Shown here in pieces: positions 18,731-28,491 of a stretch of DNA of 64,000 bases. Source of the DNA: Anaerolineales bacterium (lineage in GTDB: Bacteria > Chloroflexota > Anaerolineae > 4572-78 > J111); assembly GCA_015075405.1 (NCBI GenBank), contig JABTUK010000002.1, positions 992,001-1,056,000 of the forward strand, in the 5' to 3' direction. Under the pieces are notes generated by a model, which ran no database searches, was not told the origin of the DNA, and was given only the letters and a program-made list of their open reading frames with translations. Positions within the stretch are counted from its first letter, which is position 1, and each line of letters starts with the position of its first letter. The position numbers and the translations under genes were made by a program.

Positions 18731-21700
18731 ATGAGTCCAGGCCCGGCGTACTCTAATTTGGTAGAGTTGCTGCAATGGCGAGCCTATCATCAGGCTGAGC
18801 AAGAAGCCTACACCTTTTTGCTCGATGGTGAATCTGAGGCAGTCACCCTGACTTACGGCGAGTTGGACCGGCGCGCCCGCACCATTGCCGCTTATCTGCA
18901 AAGTCGGGAGGCCAGTGGACGTCCTGTGCTGGTGGCCCATCCGCCGGGGCTGGAATTTATTGTCGCCCTCTTTGGCTGTTTTTATGCAGGAACCATTGCT
19001 GTCCCCACCTTTCCCCCCCGGCTGCGTCCCCAGCGACCGGATCAGCGCTTTCAAACCATCGCTGCTGACTCGCAGGCTAACTTGATCTTAACCACGGCTG
19101 AGGCCACCTCCAAAATAGCTACTCCACAAAGCCCTCAGACCCCTTTGTTGCAATGGATAGCCACCGATCATTTACCGGACGAGTTGGCTGGAAGCTGGCG
19201 TTCACCTTCAATCAATCAAGACTCTCTGGCGTTTCTCCAGTACACTTCGGGTTCTACAACTAATCCAAGAGGGGTGATGATCTCTCATGGCAATCTCTGG
19301 CACAACTTGGCCTTCATTTATAACTGTATGGTCAACACTGCCGACAACCGGGGGGTGTTTTGGCTGCCCCCTTATCACGATATGGGGCTGCTGGCCGGCA
19401 TTTTACAACCTCTTTACTGTGGCAGCCCTGTCATCCTTTTATCGCCCCTGGATTTTATTCGCCAGCCGGTATGGTGGCTGCAAGCCATCTCTCGCTATCG
19501 CGCCACCATCAGCGGCGGGCCTAATTTTGCTTATGACTTGTGTATCCAGCAGACTACCCCCGAACAACGAGCCACCTTGGATTTATCCAGTTGGCAAGTG
19601 GCTTTCAACGGCGCCGAGCCGGTTCGAGCCGAGACCCTGGAACAGTTTACCGCTACCTTTACGCCTGCCGGTTTTCGGCGGCAGGCGTTTTATCCTTGCT
19701 ACGGCCTGGCCGAAGCCACCCTCCTGGCAACAGGCGGCCACAAAACAAAGCCACCGCTTATCCAATTTGTACCCCCTGAAACCCTGGCTACAAAGCAGCC
19801 CCATACATTCAGCAATGGACATCTAAAAGGCCAGGCAATGGTCAGTTGCGGGCGCAGCTCCCCAGATCAGACCGTTCTAATCGTTGAGCCTGAAGCGCGC
19901 ACGCTCTGTCCAGCGGGGCATATTGGCGAAATTTGGATCTCCGGGCCTAGTGTGGCTCAAGGTTACTGGAACCAACCTCAGGAGACGCAGGCGGTATTTC
20001 AAGCCTACCTGGCTACAGGAGAAGGGCCATTTCTACGCAGCGGCGATTTGGGCTTCATCCAAAATCAGGAGTTATTTGTGACCGGTCGTCTTAAAGACTT
20101 GATTATTATCCACGGCCATAACTATTATCCCCAAGACATTGAATTTACCGTAGCCCGCAGCCATCCGGCCCTACAGGCCAATGGGGGAGCTGTTTTTACC
20201 ATAGAGCAGGCGAACGAAACACATCTGGTGGTGATCCAGGAAGTTACACGGCTGGCTCTCCAACGGCTAGATGTGGCCGAGGTCATCCAAGCTATCCGCC
20301 ATGCCGTAGCTACCGAGTACCAACTTAAGCTCGATACGGTGGTCCTGGTTAAGCCGGGCGGTGTCCCTAAAACAACCAGTGGCAAAATTCAGCATTGGCT
20401 GTGTCGAGACAAATTCATCGCCGAGACGTTGCCCGTAGTGGGGCAGAGTAGTTTGCATAAATCCCAACCAGTCGCCCCGACCAATGGTTTACCCACCACC
20501 AACAATGACCGGCCCGTTTCTCTGACCCAGTATCTACAAACACAAGCAGCCCAAATATTGAACGTCGAGGCAAACAGCTTTAATCTGCATGAACCGTTAA
20601 TGACAATGGGCTTCGATTCATTAATGGTCGCTCGCTTTGTCAACCGGATCAAGGAGGACTTGGGGATGGATATTGCCTTTGAGCAGTTATCTGAGGGGGT
20701 CAATATGCTGCAACTGGTTGATTACTTGCAGCAACAGGTTAAGCCAGATAGTTCGGCCCTACCCGACTCTGCCCCGGCGACTGTAGCCCCCCCACCTCCC
20801 GAAACCTACCGTTTTGATCTCTTTCCAGAGTATCGCAACCTGGAGCAGATGTTGGCCGAACAGGCTATTGATAATCCTTACTTTAAAGCCCACCAAAGCG
20901 TCAATAATCATCAAACCCTTGTGGCTGGAAAAAGTCTGATCAACTTTTCAAGCTACAACTACCTGGGTATGTCGGGCGACCCGGTTGTTTCCGCAGCGGC
21001 TCAGGCGGCGATTGCTCAATACGGTACCTCGGTTTCCGCCAGCCGCTTGATTTCAGGAGAAATTCCCTTACATCAAGAATTAGAGCGAGAATTGGCCCAT
21101 TTTATGGGCGTCGAGGCTGGCCTTGTTTATGTGAGTGGACACGCCACCAATGTGACCACTGTTGGACATTTATTCGGGCCAAAAGACCTCATTTTGTATG
21201 ACTCTTTGATCCATAACAGCCTCATGCAAGGCATTACCCTATCGGGCGCTGCCGGCCACATGTTTCCGCATAATGATTGGGCTGCTTTGGCCAAGATATT
21301 GGATGACCAACGTCCCCGCCATCGGCGGGTGCTGATTGTGGTTGAAGGCGTTTACAGCATGGACGGCGATATTCCTCACCTGCCCGCCCTGATTGACCTC
21401 AAAGAACGGTATGGGGCGCTCTTGATGGTTGATGAAGCCCACTCTATGGGTACAATGGGTCAATCCGGGCGGGGTATCGGTGAATATTGGGGCATTGACC
21501 CCGCCAGAGTTGATATTTGGATGGGCACTTTGAGCAAATCATTTGCCAGTTGTGGGGGCTATATTGCCGGCAGCCAGGCTTTGGTTAAATACCTTAAATA
21601 CACCGTTCCCGGTTTTGTCTACAGTGTCGGCATCTCGCCGCCGAATACCGCTGCGGCCCTGGCCGCGCTGCGGTTACTCAAGGCCGAGCCGGAGCGAGTC

Positions 21701-21994
21701 CAGCGTTTACAGGCGCGGGCCAGGTTGTTTTTGGAATTAGCCCGCGCCAACGGTTTGAATACCGGGTCAAGCCAGCACTCGCCGATCGTGCCTATTATCA
21801 TCGGTAGTTCAAAACGTTGTATGCAGCTTTCCCAGCGCCTGTTCGATCAGGGAATCAATGTCTTTCCGATCATCTTTCCGGCTGTGCCTGAGAATGCCGC
21901 TCGGCTGCGTTTTTTTCTCAGCGCCATGCATACGGAAGCGCAGCTACGCTTCACCGTAGAAACATTGGCTCGCCTGATGAACGCGGCAAGCTAG
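18731..21994 (+). CDS. Fatty acyl-AMP ligase / acyl carrier protein / alpha-oxoamine synthase fusion
   Basis: This is a 1087-residue trifunctional enzyme. Residues about 1-575 are a fatty acyl-AMP ligase: AMP motif LQYTSGSTTNPRGV near 165, YHDMGLLAGILQPLY, and the terminal TSGKIQHW. Residues about 590-665 are an ACP with GFDSLMV (S630 for phosphopantetheine). Residues about 695-1087 are a PLP-dependent alpha-oxoamine synthase of the serine palmitoyltransferase / AONS / KBL type: FSSYNYLGMS, SVSASRLISGE, VVEGVYSMDGD, VDEAHSMGTMG, and the cofactor lysine K936 in TLSKSFASCGG. The predicted chemistry is to adenylate a fatty acid, load it on the internal ACP, then condense it decarboxylatively with an amino acid to a 3-keto-2-amino lipid, the committed step of sphingoid bases. 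The amino acid cannot be read. GGAGAGTG precedes ATG 18731. Confidence 0.92.
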   Translation: MSPGPAYSNLVELLQWRAYHQAEQEAYTFLLDGESEAVTLTYGELDRRARTIAAYLQSREASGRPVLVAHPPGLEFIVALFGCFYAGTIAVPTFPPRLRPQRPDQRFQTIAADSQANLILTTAEATSKIATPQSPQTPLLQWIATDHLPDELAGSWRSPSINQDSLAFLQYTSGSTTNPRGVMISHGNLWHNLAFIYNCMVNTADNRGVFWLPPYHDMGLLAGILQPLYCGSPVILLSPLDFIRQPVWWLQAISRYRATISGGPNFAYDLCIQQTTPEQRATLDLSSWQVAFNGAEPVRAETLEQFTATFTPAGFRRQAFYPCYGLAEATLLATGGHKTKPPLIQFVPPETLATKQPHTFSNGHLKGQAMVSCGRSSPDQTVLIVEPEARTLCPAGHIGEIWISGPSVAQGYWNQPQETQAVFQAYLATGEGPFLRSGDLGFIQNQELFVTGRLKDLIIIHGHNYYPQDIEFTVARSHPALQANGGAVFTIEQANETHLVVIQEVTRLALQRLDVAEVIQAIRHAVATEYQLKLDTVVLVKPGGVPKTTSGKIQHWLCRDKFIAETLPVVGQSSLHKSQPVAPTNGLPTTNNDRPVSLTQYLQTQAAQILNVEANSFNLHEPLMTMGFDSLMVARFVNRIKEDLGMDIAFEQLSEGVNMLQLVDYLQQQVKPDSSALPDSAPATVAPPPPETYRFDLFPEYRNLEQMLAEQAIDNPYFKAHQSVNNHQTLVAGKSLINFSSYNYLGMSGDPVVSAAAQAAIAQYGTSVSASRLISGEIPLHQELERELAHFMGVEAGLVYVSGHATNVTTVGHLFGPKDLILYDSLIHNSLMQGITLSGAAGHMFPHNDWAALAKILDDQRPRHRRVLIVVEGVYSMDGDIPHLPALIDLKERYGALLMVDEAHSMGTMGQSGRGIGEYWGIDPARVDIWMGTLSKSFASCGGYIAGSQALVKYLKYTVPGFVYSVGISPPNTAAALAALRLLKAEPERVQRLQARARLFLELARANGLNTGSSQHSPIVPIIIGSSKRCMQLSQRLFDQGINVFPIIFPAVPENAARLRFFLSAMHTEAQLRFTVETLARLMNAAS

Positions 21995-22003
21995 AGGTAG
22001 ACC

Positions 22004-22987
22004 ATTTTACAAAAAAGGCTATTTATCACCGGCGGTAACGGTTTCATTGGTTCGCGGGTGGTACGGAAGTTGATCGAGCAAGGCTATAGCGTGCGTTGTC
22101 TCTTGCGGCCCACCAGCCGCACCGACCGGATTGACGACCTGGCGTTTGAGCGCTGCGCCGGCGATGTGCGAGACCTGTCCAGCTTGCGCCGGGGGCTGAG
22201 CGGCTGCAATGGCCTTATCCACCTGGCGGGTCTCTCTAACTGGAAAGAGATTCACTCGCCGGCCATGCGCCAAATTGTGGTAACTGGAACTCAAAATGCG
22301 CTGCAAGCGGCTCAAAGCGAAGGGGGGCTACCGGTTGTTTTTGTCAGCTCGCTGACTACTATCAATGGCGCCTCCCAACCCTGTCTTTTGAATGAAGACA
22401 GCCATTTTAGCCTCAAGGATAAAAAGGCCTTTGTTTACACTTACGCCAAACGTGAGGCGGAACTGCTCTGTCAAAAGGCCGCTTGGGCCGGACTACCCGT
22501 AGTGATTGTCAATCCGGCCGAGGTTTACGGTCCCGACGATAGTGGCCTGGTGACCGCCGGCAATCTGGTTGATTTTGCCAGGAGCAACCCCGTTTTTGTA
22601 TCGCGTGGCGGCACAAGCGTGGTTCATGTAGATGATGTGGCCGCGGGGATTATCGCCGCTTTTGAAAGAGGTCGTCCCGGCCAACGCTATATTTTAGGGG
22701 GAGATAACCTGACGGTTAAGGAGTTGGCAACCACTACCCTGAGTTTGCTGGGACAAACCAAGCGGATTATCGTTGTGCCCAATCGCGTGCTGTTGGGATT
22801 GGCCTGGTTGGGTAGAAACTGGCATCTGCCGCTGCCGTTTAATCCGGCGGTTATTCCTTATGCTGTTCGCTTTTGGTTTGCCGATAACAGCAGAGCCAGG
22901 CGTGAATTAGGTCTTAACTTTCGTTCGGCCCGCGAAACGTTAGAACCCACCTTGCGTTGGTTACAAAACCAGGGGTATATCCGTTAA
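22004..22987 (+). CDS. NAD(P)-dependent extended SDR (epimerase/dehydratase family), candidate ketosphinganine-type reductase
   Basis: This is an extended short-chain dehydrogenase. The frame opened by ATT 22004 gives a complete protein of 327 residues starting MLQKRLFITGGNGFIGSRVV, which supplies the Rossmann GxxGxxG (G10, G13, G16). The first conventional start, GTG 22058, would delete that motif. AGAGGTAG (21993-22000) lies just upstream of the ATT, so a rare ATT start is the most economical reading. The catalytic YxxxK is Y145-K149 (YTYAK), with serines in VSSLTTING. Downstream of an oxoamine synthase, the natural role is to reduce the 3-keto group, as CerR of the same superfamily does in Caulobacter ceramide synthesis. 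That assignment is inference from context. Confidence 0.82.
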   Translation: MLQKRLFITGGNGFIGSRVVRKLIEQGYSVRCLLRPTSRTDRIDDLAFERCAGDVRDLSSLRRGLSGCNGLIHLAGLSNWKEIHSPAMRQIVVTGTQNALQAAQSEGGLPVVFVSSLTTINGASQPCLLNEDSHFSLKDKKAFVYTYAKREAELLCQKAAWAGLPVVIVNPAEVYGPDDSGLVTAGNLVDFARSNPVFVSRGGTSVVHVDDVAAGIIAAFERGRPGQRYILGGDNLTVKELATTTLSLLGQTKRIIVVPNRVLLGLAWLGRNWHLPLPFNPAVIPYAVRFWFADNSRARRELGLNFRSARETLEPTLRWLQNQGYIR

Positions 22988-23008
22988 GGTTGTTAGCGAG
23001 TCATTGAT

Positions 23009-24331
23009 TTGAAAAGAATCCTCATTTTGTACGAAAATCTTGGCTCAGGCCATAAACGGGTGGCCGACATCCTGGAAACGATGCTGGCCGATGATAAGCA
23101 TCAAATTATTTCCTGCGCAGCCGGCGACTTATTTAATGATCAAACTATTCGCTTAGTCCAAAGTTTGTGGACTTACTTTTTGCAGCATAACTGGATCACT
23201 CTGACCGATACTTTCATTAATTTCTTCTTACGGCTGTCGGTGGGGCCGGTGGCGGAAGTTTTACAAACCGGGCCTTATTACAAGATTTTGGAAGCGCTTG
23301 CCCCGGATATTATTATCTGCACCTGCGATGTCTTTGGGAAGTTGCTCGGCGCTTATGCCAGGGATAAATCTATACCGTTTTATATGGTTATTACCGATGT
23401 AGCTGTCTTTGCCGATCTGGCCAATCCCTACGCCACCCATATTTGCTACTTTTCCGAAACCATCCAGGCGATTCGCAGTTTTGATTTTAACACCATCTAC
23501 TTTGCGACTCATTTGAATCGGGAGACTACTTTTTGGAACAAGCTGCGCTATGTTATAAAGATGGACTATGAGTACATCTTGCTGGCCCACCGAAATTCTA
23601 TTTTTCGGAATATTGACCCGCTGCCCCAGGAACAAAATCAGGCTGCCTGTATAGCGGTGGGGCCAATTGTGGCAGCGAAATATTATAGCGCTTCGCATCC
23701 CGTAGGGGATACACCCAAAAACAAATTGGCCGTGCGGCGCAAACTTGGTCTGGAGGCTGAGAGGCCGATGCTGCTCTTGATTAGCGGCAGTATGGGCGGC
23801 GCTTATTTGAATGAGATGCTGCGCGCCTTTCATGATATCTGCCAGGAGCATCTCACTATTCTGGTTGTCTGTGGTAAAGATAAGCAATCCTATCGCCAGG
23901 TCACGGCCATAAAAGATAATAGAGCCAATATTGAGGTGAGAGTCTTTGGCTTTGTTGAGAATTTAGAGGAGTTGTACGCCGCCGCAGACGTGGTGCTGGC
24001 CCGTCCTTCAGCCGGCGTATTCCTGGAGAGTATGGTCACGCGCCGGCCCCTTATTATTCCGGCGAAGGCGGCCGCAAACGATCGAGGAACCGTTGAACTG
24101 GTGCGTCGCTACCGGCTGGGCCAGGTATATTACCAACGCGACGATGTACCCCACCTGTTTAGCGTAATTAACCGGGATTATCAGCAGTATATTGATAACA
24201 TTGAAACCTTTTTAGCCCCTTACCCGGCTACATTTTCCGATTTGACAGAAGTTATGCAAGCCATTATTCTGCCCGGCAAGGAGTCAGCCACCCGTGATGA
24301 ATTCAGAAGCCGTACAAAGCTACCAGGCTAA
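23009..24331 (+). CDS. MGDG synthase/UgtP-like GT28 glycosyltransferase
   Basis: This 440-residue GT-B glycosyltransferase has an MGDG-synthase-type N-terminal domain (LILYENLGSGHKRVADIL) and a GT28 C-terminal domain (LISGSMGGAYLNEML near 255, FGFVENLEELYAAADVVLARPSAGVFLESM near 310-340). Relatives transfer glucose or galactose from UDP-sugars to membrane lipids at the cytoplasmic face. Inside this cluster it probably glycosylates the new amino-lipid. The start is TTG 23009 (LKRILILYEN); no better start is present. It begins 21 nt after the SDR gene, and its 3' end overlaps the next gene by 38 bp, so translation is coupled. Confidence 0.88.
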   Translation: MKRILILYENLGSGHKRVADILETMLADDKHQIISCAAGDLFNDQTIRLVQSLWTYFLQHNWITLTDTFINFFLRLSVGPVAEVLQTGPYYKILEALAPDIIICTCDVFGKLLGAYARDKSIPFYMVITDVAVFADLANPYATHICYFSETIQAIRSFDFNTIYFATHLNRETTFWNKLRYVIKMDYEYILLAHRNSIFRNIDPLPQEQNQAACIAVGPIVAAKYYSASHPVGDTPKNKLAVRRKLGLEAERPMLLLISGSMGGAYLNEMLRAFHDICQEHLTILVVCGKDKQSYRQVTAIKDNRANIEVRVFGFVENLEELYAAADVVLARPSAGVFLESMVTRRPLIIPAKAAANDRGTVELVRRYRLGQVYYQRDDVPHLFSVINRDYQQYIDNIETFLAPYPATFSDLTEVMQAIILPGKESATRDEFRSRTKLPG

Positions 24332-25973
24332 GATTGACCAATTGTTGGCCAATCCTCAACCATACCCAGAGGGCCAATTTGCCGGACAGGGTATTGTTAT
24401 TTGTGGGGCCGGCGAGCGGTACTTCCCCGGCAGTTGGGTCAGCATCAAGCTGCTGCGTCACCTGGGCTGTCGCTTACCCATTGAGTTGTGGTATCTGGGC
24501 GCGCATGAAATGAGCCAACAGATGATCGAGTTGCTGGCCGGCTTAGACGTGGATTGTATCAATGCCCATGCGGTGGCCCAACAACACCCCATCAAATCTC
24601 TGGATGGCTGGGAGATAAAACCTTATGCGATTATGCGCAGCAAATTTGCCGAGGTTCTTTATTTAGATTCAGACAATGTACTCGTCAAGAACCCGGAGTT
24701 TCTCTTTTCGACCCCCCAATACCAGGAGCATGGCGCTCTCTTCTGGCCCGATTTTCACTTTGAAAATGTCGCTTCGTTGAACCACGAAGCCTGGGAGGTG
24801 TTACAGGTTCCTTTTCGAGATGAGCCGCCCATTCAAGGGGGACAACTCCTGATTGATAAAGCCCGCTGCTGGCTGCCCCTGCAGTTGACCTTGCATCTCA
24901 ATGAGTATGGGGAGGAATTTTACTACGCTCTGTTTTATGGCGATCAAGATACTTTTCGCTTGGCCTGGCGCCGGGTTAAGCAAGCCTATGCCATGGTCCC
25001 TTATCCTCCCATTTATATGGAAAACCATCAGGGTTATTTTCAACCCGGCCTCGATGGTCAAGTTCTATTCCAGCATCGCCTGGAGTCTAAATGGCAGCTT
25101 CACCGGCCCAACCCGCTGATCCCCGGCTTTTTATATGATGCCGAATGTCGGCAATTTTTGCGGGAGCTTGAGGTCCAATGGTCCGGGCAGGTCCGCCGCC
25201 TGCCCGATGATTTCTCGCCTATAGAACGCGCCATTTATGATGAACTGGTCACGACTCAATCCTACGCCTACACCATCTCCGACCAGGTCGGCATCTTTGC
25301 CGGGGTATCCCGGCCGGGCCGGATGGATTTTCAATCGGATTTCAAACTCATTTATGATACCCATCTGGGTGACTTGCAGTGGACCATCACGCTCGATCAT
25401 CACAATCAACCCACGCTCACGGTTAAGGATGATCGCCGGGATCGCTGGTTTATGAAGCAAGTTGCGCCCCAAACCTGGCGGGGCCGGCTGAGAACCGATG
25501 AGCAGGCGGTGATTGAGCTGACTCCCCTCAAAAATGAGCACGAGCTGCCGGCCTTTATCCAAAAAATCTGGACCTGGCAGGATCAGCTTCTTGCCGTTCC
25601 GGTTCCGGCGAAGTTACGGCCTGTGGCTCGACAAACCTTCGAGGCGGTATCTCAACAGCGGTTCTTTACCTACCAGTTACACGGCCCCCTCACTGTGTTC
25701 CCTTTTGTGCCCAATCAAGGCATCGTCACCCTGAACCCCGATTTTACCATTACCCTTGATTTTGACCTGCCTGATCCGCCGCTGGGCTGGACCGTGGTTG
25801 AAGATGAGCCGGGACAAGCTGTCATCGTTCTGACCAATACCATCATGGTCATTGGTTCTTTACGCCAGACGGGTGAGCAAAGCTGGCATGGGGATGTAGA
25901 ACTGCTAGTCCCTGGCCTACAGGTAACCCTAACGCCAACAATGGTTGAACCTCAACAAAATGGGGATAAGTAA
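24294..25973 (+). CDS. GT71 (MNN1/MNN2-like)-type glycosyltransferase with an unknown C-terminal domain
   Basis: Residues about 25-300 resemble alpha-mannosyltransferases of the MNN1/MNN2 group: GQGIVICGAGERYF, GCRLPIELWYLGAHE, GWEIKPYAIMRSKFAEVLYLDSDN with the DxD-type metal site D125-S-D127, and a GDQDTFRLAW block near 220. The remaining 250 residues (about 315-559) form a beta-rich region I do not recognise. The predicted role is a second sugar transfer in building the lipid headgroup. The start may be GTG 24294 or ATG 24297, both behind AAGGAG at 24278-24283. It overlaps the preceding gene by 38 bp and the permease by 14-29 bp, evidence of a translationally coupled operon. Confidence 0.8.
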   Translation: MMNSEAVQSYQAKIDQLLANPQPYPEGQFAGQGIVICGAGERYFPGSWVSIKLLRHLGCRLPIELWYLGAHEMSQQMIELLAGLDVDCINAHAVAQQHPIKSLDGWEIKPYAIMRSKFAEVLYLDSDNVLVKNPEFLFSTPQYQEHGALFWPDFHFENVASLNHEAWEVLQVPFRDEPPIQGGQLLIDKARCWLPLQLTLHLNEYGEEFYYALFYGDQDTFRLAWRRVKQAYAMVPYPPIYMENHQGYFQPGLDGQVLFQHRLESKWQLHRPNPLIPGFLYDAECRQFLRELEVQWSGQVRRLPDDFSPIERAIYDELVTTQSYAYTISDQVGIFAGVSRPGRMDFQSDFKLIYDTHLGDLQWTITLDHHNQPTLTVKDDRRDRWFMKQVAPQTWRGRLRTDEQAVIELTPLKNEHELPAFIQKIWTWQDQLLAVPVPAKLRPVARQTFEAVSQQRFFTYQLHGPLTVFPFVPNQGIVTLNPDFTITLDFDLPDPPLGWTVVEDEPGQAVIVLTNTIMVIGSLRQTGEQSWHGDVELLVPGLQVTLTPTMVEPQQNGDK

Positions 25974-28413
25974 AACAGTGAACTTTGGGCCGCTGCACGT
26001 CCGAAAAATCTCTCAAGATATTATTTTATACAAAACCCGCACCCTCCTTGTTGTGTTGATTATTGCCATTGGCGTCTTTGCCCTGGGCGTTGCCTCTCGC
26101 ACCTGGCTGATTCTGTCGCGTGAGTTGAACCAGAGTTATCAGGCTACCAACCCGGCCAGCGCTATCCTCTCGATTGATAGAGTCTTTGGGGATGATGTCG
26201 TCAAAGCCATCGAACGCATGCCTGAAATACAGGCAGCGGAGGGACGTTATGCCCTGAGCGCGCAAATTCAGCTTGGCCCTGACGAGTGGCACTTACTGAA
26301 TCTGGAGAGCCTGGCCGACTATGATCATCTCAAAATTAACAAAATCCGATCCACCGGAGGAGCCTGGCCGCCGCCAGACCAGTCGCTTCTGCTCGAACGG
26401 TCAGGCCTGGCCTTGATTCGCTCAGAAGGGGTCTTGTCTGGGGAAATCGGCGAGAGGTTAATTGTCAAACTTCCCGATGATAAAGAACGTGAGATGGTTC
26501 TATCCGGTCTGGCCCACGATGTGACCGAATTCCCCACCACCTTCTCCAATATTCTTTATGGTTACATCACCCTCGATACACTGCAAGGTCTCATTGGCCG
26601 GCAAGGTTACAACACCCTTTACCTGACGGTGGCCGGCAATACGCTTGACGTGGCCCATATCCAAGCAGTAGTCAATCAGGTAGAGAAAAAATTGACTACG
26701 CAAGGCTTCACCATAACCCGCCAGGAAATACCAGAACCCGGCCAGCATCCTCTCAACGCCATTATCGGTTCAGTTCTTTTTATGTTAATTGTGTTGAGCT
26801 TTTTTTCGCTGGTGTTAAGCGCTTTTTTGATTATCAATACTGTTTCCGCCATTTTGGCCCGGCAGGTGCGACAGATTGCCATCATGGAGACCATTGGCGC
26901 TACGCAAACCAATATCATCTCCATTTATATAGGTATGGTCCTTTTGTTTGGTCTTGCTGCTTTGATTATCGCTACCCCTCTGGCTATCCTGACCGCCCAA
27001 TGGCTCACCCGGTTTATGGCCGAGTTAATGAATTTTGATATTGCTAACTTTGGTGTCCCGGCCCAGTTTTATGCCTTGGATATTTTTGCGGCTTTAATTG
27101 TGCCCTTATTGGTAGCATTAATGCCTATCCGAAAAGGCGCGAGTATCACCATCCGCGAAGCCATTAGCGATTCTGGCAGCGAGCAAGCGGCTCAATTTGG
27201 CGCCAGCCGCCTGGACCAGGCTTTAAATCATATCCGGCGCTTACCGGCCAGCCTGCTCTATACCCTGCGCAACATTTTTCGCCATAAAACGCGCCTGGCC
27301 ATTACCCTCACCACCCTCACCCTGGCCAGCACCTTCTTCATGGTTATCTTGAGTGTTCGAGCTTCCCTATTATTAACCATTGAGGATATTGCTGCCTATT
27401 GGCGACAGGACATCAAACTGTTTCTGGACAAGCCTTACCGCCATATCAGGACCGAACGAGCCGCCTTGACGGTGCCCGGGGTGGTCAGAGTGGAAGGCCG
27501 GCTGGAAGAATCTGGGGTGCGGCGGCGGCCTGATGGTGGGCAGAGCTTACGAAGTATCACTGTTTTTGGGGTAGACGCTGTGTCGCCCTTTCTTCGACCC
27601 ACCCTGGTTAACGGCCGCTGGCTGCGCCCGGAGGATGAAAAAGCAATTGTCGTGAATACCGACCTGGTCAGCGATGAACCGGATATTGCCGTTGGCGATG
27701 AGATTACCCTTGAAATTGACGACGAACTCTCCACCTGGCGGGTGGTTGGGGTGGTCACCAGCCAGTTGATTGGAGGGGGGGCCATTTTAGACCCTATTGC
27801 CTATGTTAACTATCCTTATTTTGCCCGCGTCACCGGCAAAGCCGATTTAGTCAATCGTCTTTTAGTTGAAACCAAAGATCATAACCCACTGTTTCAAGCC
27901 GAGGTAGCCCAGGCATTGGAAGAACATTTCCGTCAGGCCGGTCTACAGATTGGGTTGACCGAACTGAATGCCGATATACGGCTGGCCTTGAGCAATATCT
28001 TCAATGTGCTTATTAGTTTGATGATCATCCTGGCTTTGCTGTTAGCCGCAGTCGGCGGGCTGGGCTTGATGGGCATGATGAGTCTGAGCGTGTTAGAGCG
28101 AACCCGCGAACTGGGCGTTGTGCATGCCATTGGCGGAGATGACCTGATTGTTTTACAGATTGTCATTACCGAAGGCGTTTTTATTGGCGTCTTGAGCTGG
28201 TTTTTTGGTGCCCTGCTCTCGCTGCCCCTCAGCCGGGTTTTAAGCAATGCCATTGGTCAAATACTTTTTAGTGTGCCGCTCACTTACAGCTTATCCGTAG
28301 GAGGCATGTTGCTGTGGTTGGGGCTGGTGATTATCCTATCGGCGATTGCCAGCTATCTGCCGGCTCAAAGCGCCTCCCATATGAGCATCCGCGAAGCTCT
28401 GGCGCACGAATAG
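25960..28413 (+). CDS. FtsX/MacB-like ABC transporter permease
   Basis: This large permease of about 817 residues is made of two FtsX-type halves. Each half has a membrane segment, an extracytoplasmic MacB-like periplasmic core domain and a three-helix bundle. Visible membrane segments include LLVVLIIAIGVFALGVA near the N-terminus, a group at about 270-390, a central one (LAITLTTLTLASTFFMVIL) and a C-terminal set at about 680-800. Such permeases extract lipids, lipoproteins or peptides from the outer leaflet (LolCE, MacB). The ATPase partner is the cluster's first gene. ATG 25960 is the first ATG; TTG 25945 is an alternative that adds five residues. The start overlaps the upstream gene. A word hairpin follows the stop. 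Confidence 0.87.
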   Translation: MGISKTVNFGPLHVRKISQDIILYKTRTLLVVLIIAIGVFALGVASRTWLILSRELNQSYQATNPASAILSIDRVFGDDVVKAIERMPEIQAAEGRYALSAQIQLGPDEWHLLNLESLADYDHLKINKIRSTGGAWPPPDQSLLLERSGLALIRSEGVLSGEIGERLIVKLPDDKEREMVLSGLAHDVTEFPTTFSNILYGYITLDTLQGLIGRQGYNTLYLTVAGNTLDVAHIQAVVNQVEKKLTTQGFTITRQEIPEPGQHPLNAIIGSVLFMLIVLSFFSLVLSAFLIINTVSAILARQVRQIAIMETIGATQTNIISIYIGMVLLFGLAALIIATPLAILTAQWLTRFMAELMNFDIANFGVPAQFYALDIFAALIVPLLVALMPIRKGASITIREAISDSGSEQAAQFGASRLDQALNHIRRLPASLLYTLRNIFRHKTRLAITLTTLTLASTFFMVILSVRASLLLTIEDIAAYWRQDIKLFLDKPYRHIRTERAALTVPGVVRVEGRLEESGVRRRPDGGQSLRSITVFGVDAVSPFLRPTLVNGRWLRPEDEKAIVVNTDLVSDEPDIAVGDEITLEIDDELSTWRVVGVVTSQLIGGGAILDPIAYVNYPYFARVTGKADLVNRLLVETKDHNPLFQAEVAQALEEHFRQAGLQIGLTELNADIRLALSNIFNVLISLMIILALLLAAVGGLGLMGMMSLSVLERTRELGVVHAIGGDDLIVLQIVITEGVFIGVLSWFFGALLSLPLSRVLSNAIGQILFSVPLTYSLSVGGMLLWLGLVIILSAIASYLPAQSASHMSIREALAHE

Positions 28414-28467
28414 GAGGCGAGGATGTGAGGAATCTCTTCGCCTCCTCGCCTCACGAGTCATCGCGTC
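28412..28467. repeat. Iterated-word hairpin (AGGAGGCGAGG / CCTCCTCGCCT)
   Basis: It begins at the last base of the permease stop codon and lies inside the lipid operon. The arms carry GAGGCGAGGATG-like and TCGCCTCCTCGCC-like words. The word family is the same as at 12167-12213. Confidence 0.65.
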
Positions 28468-28491
28468 TTTATTTTCAGAGGAGCTAAAATT

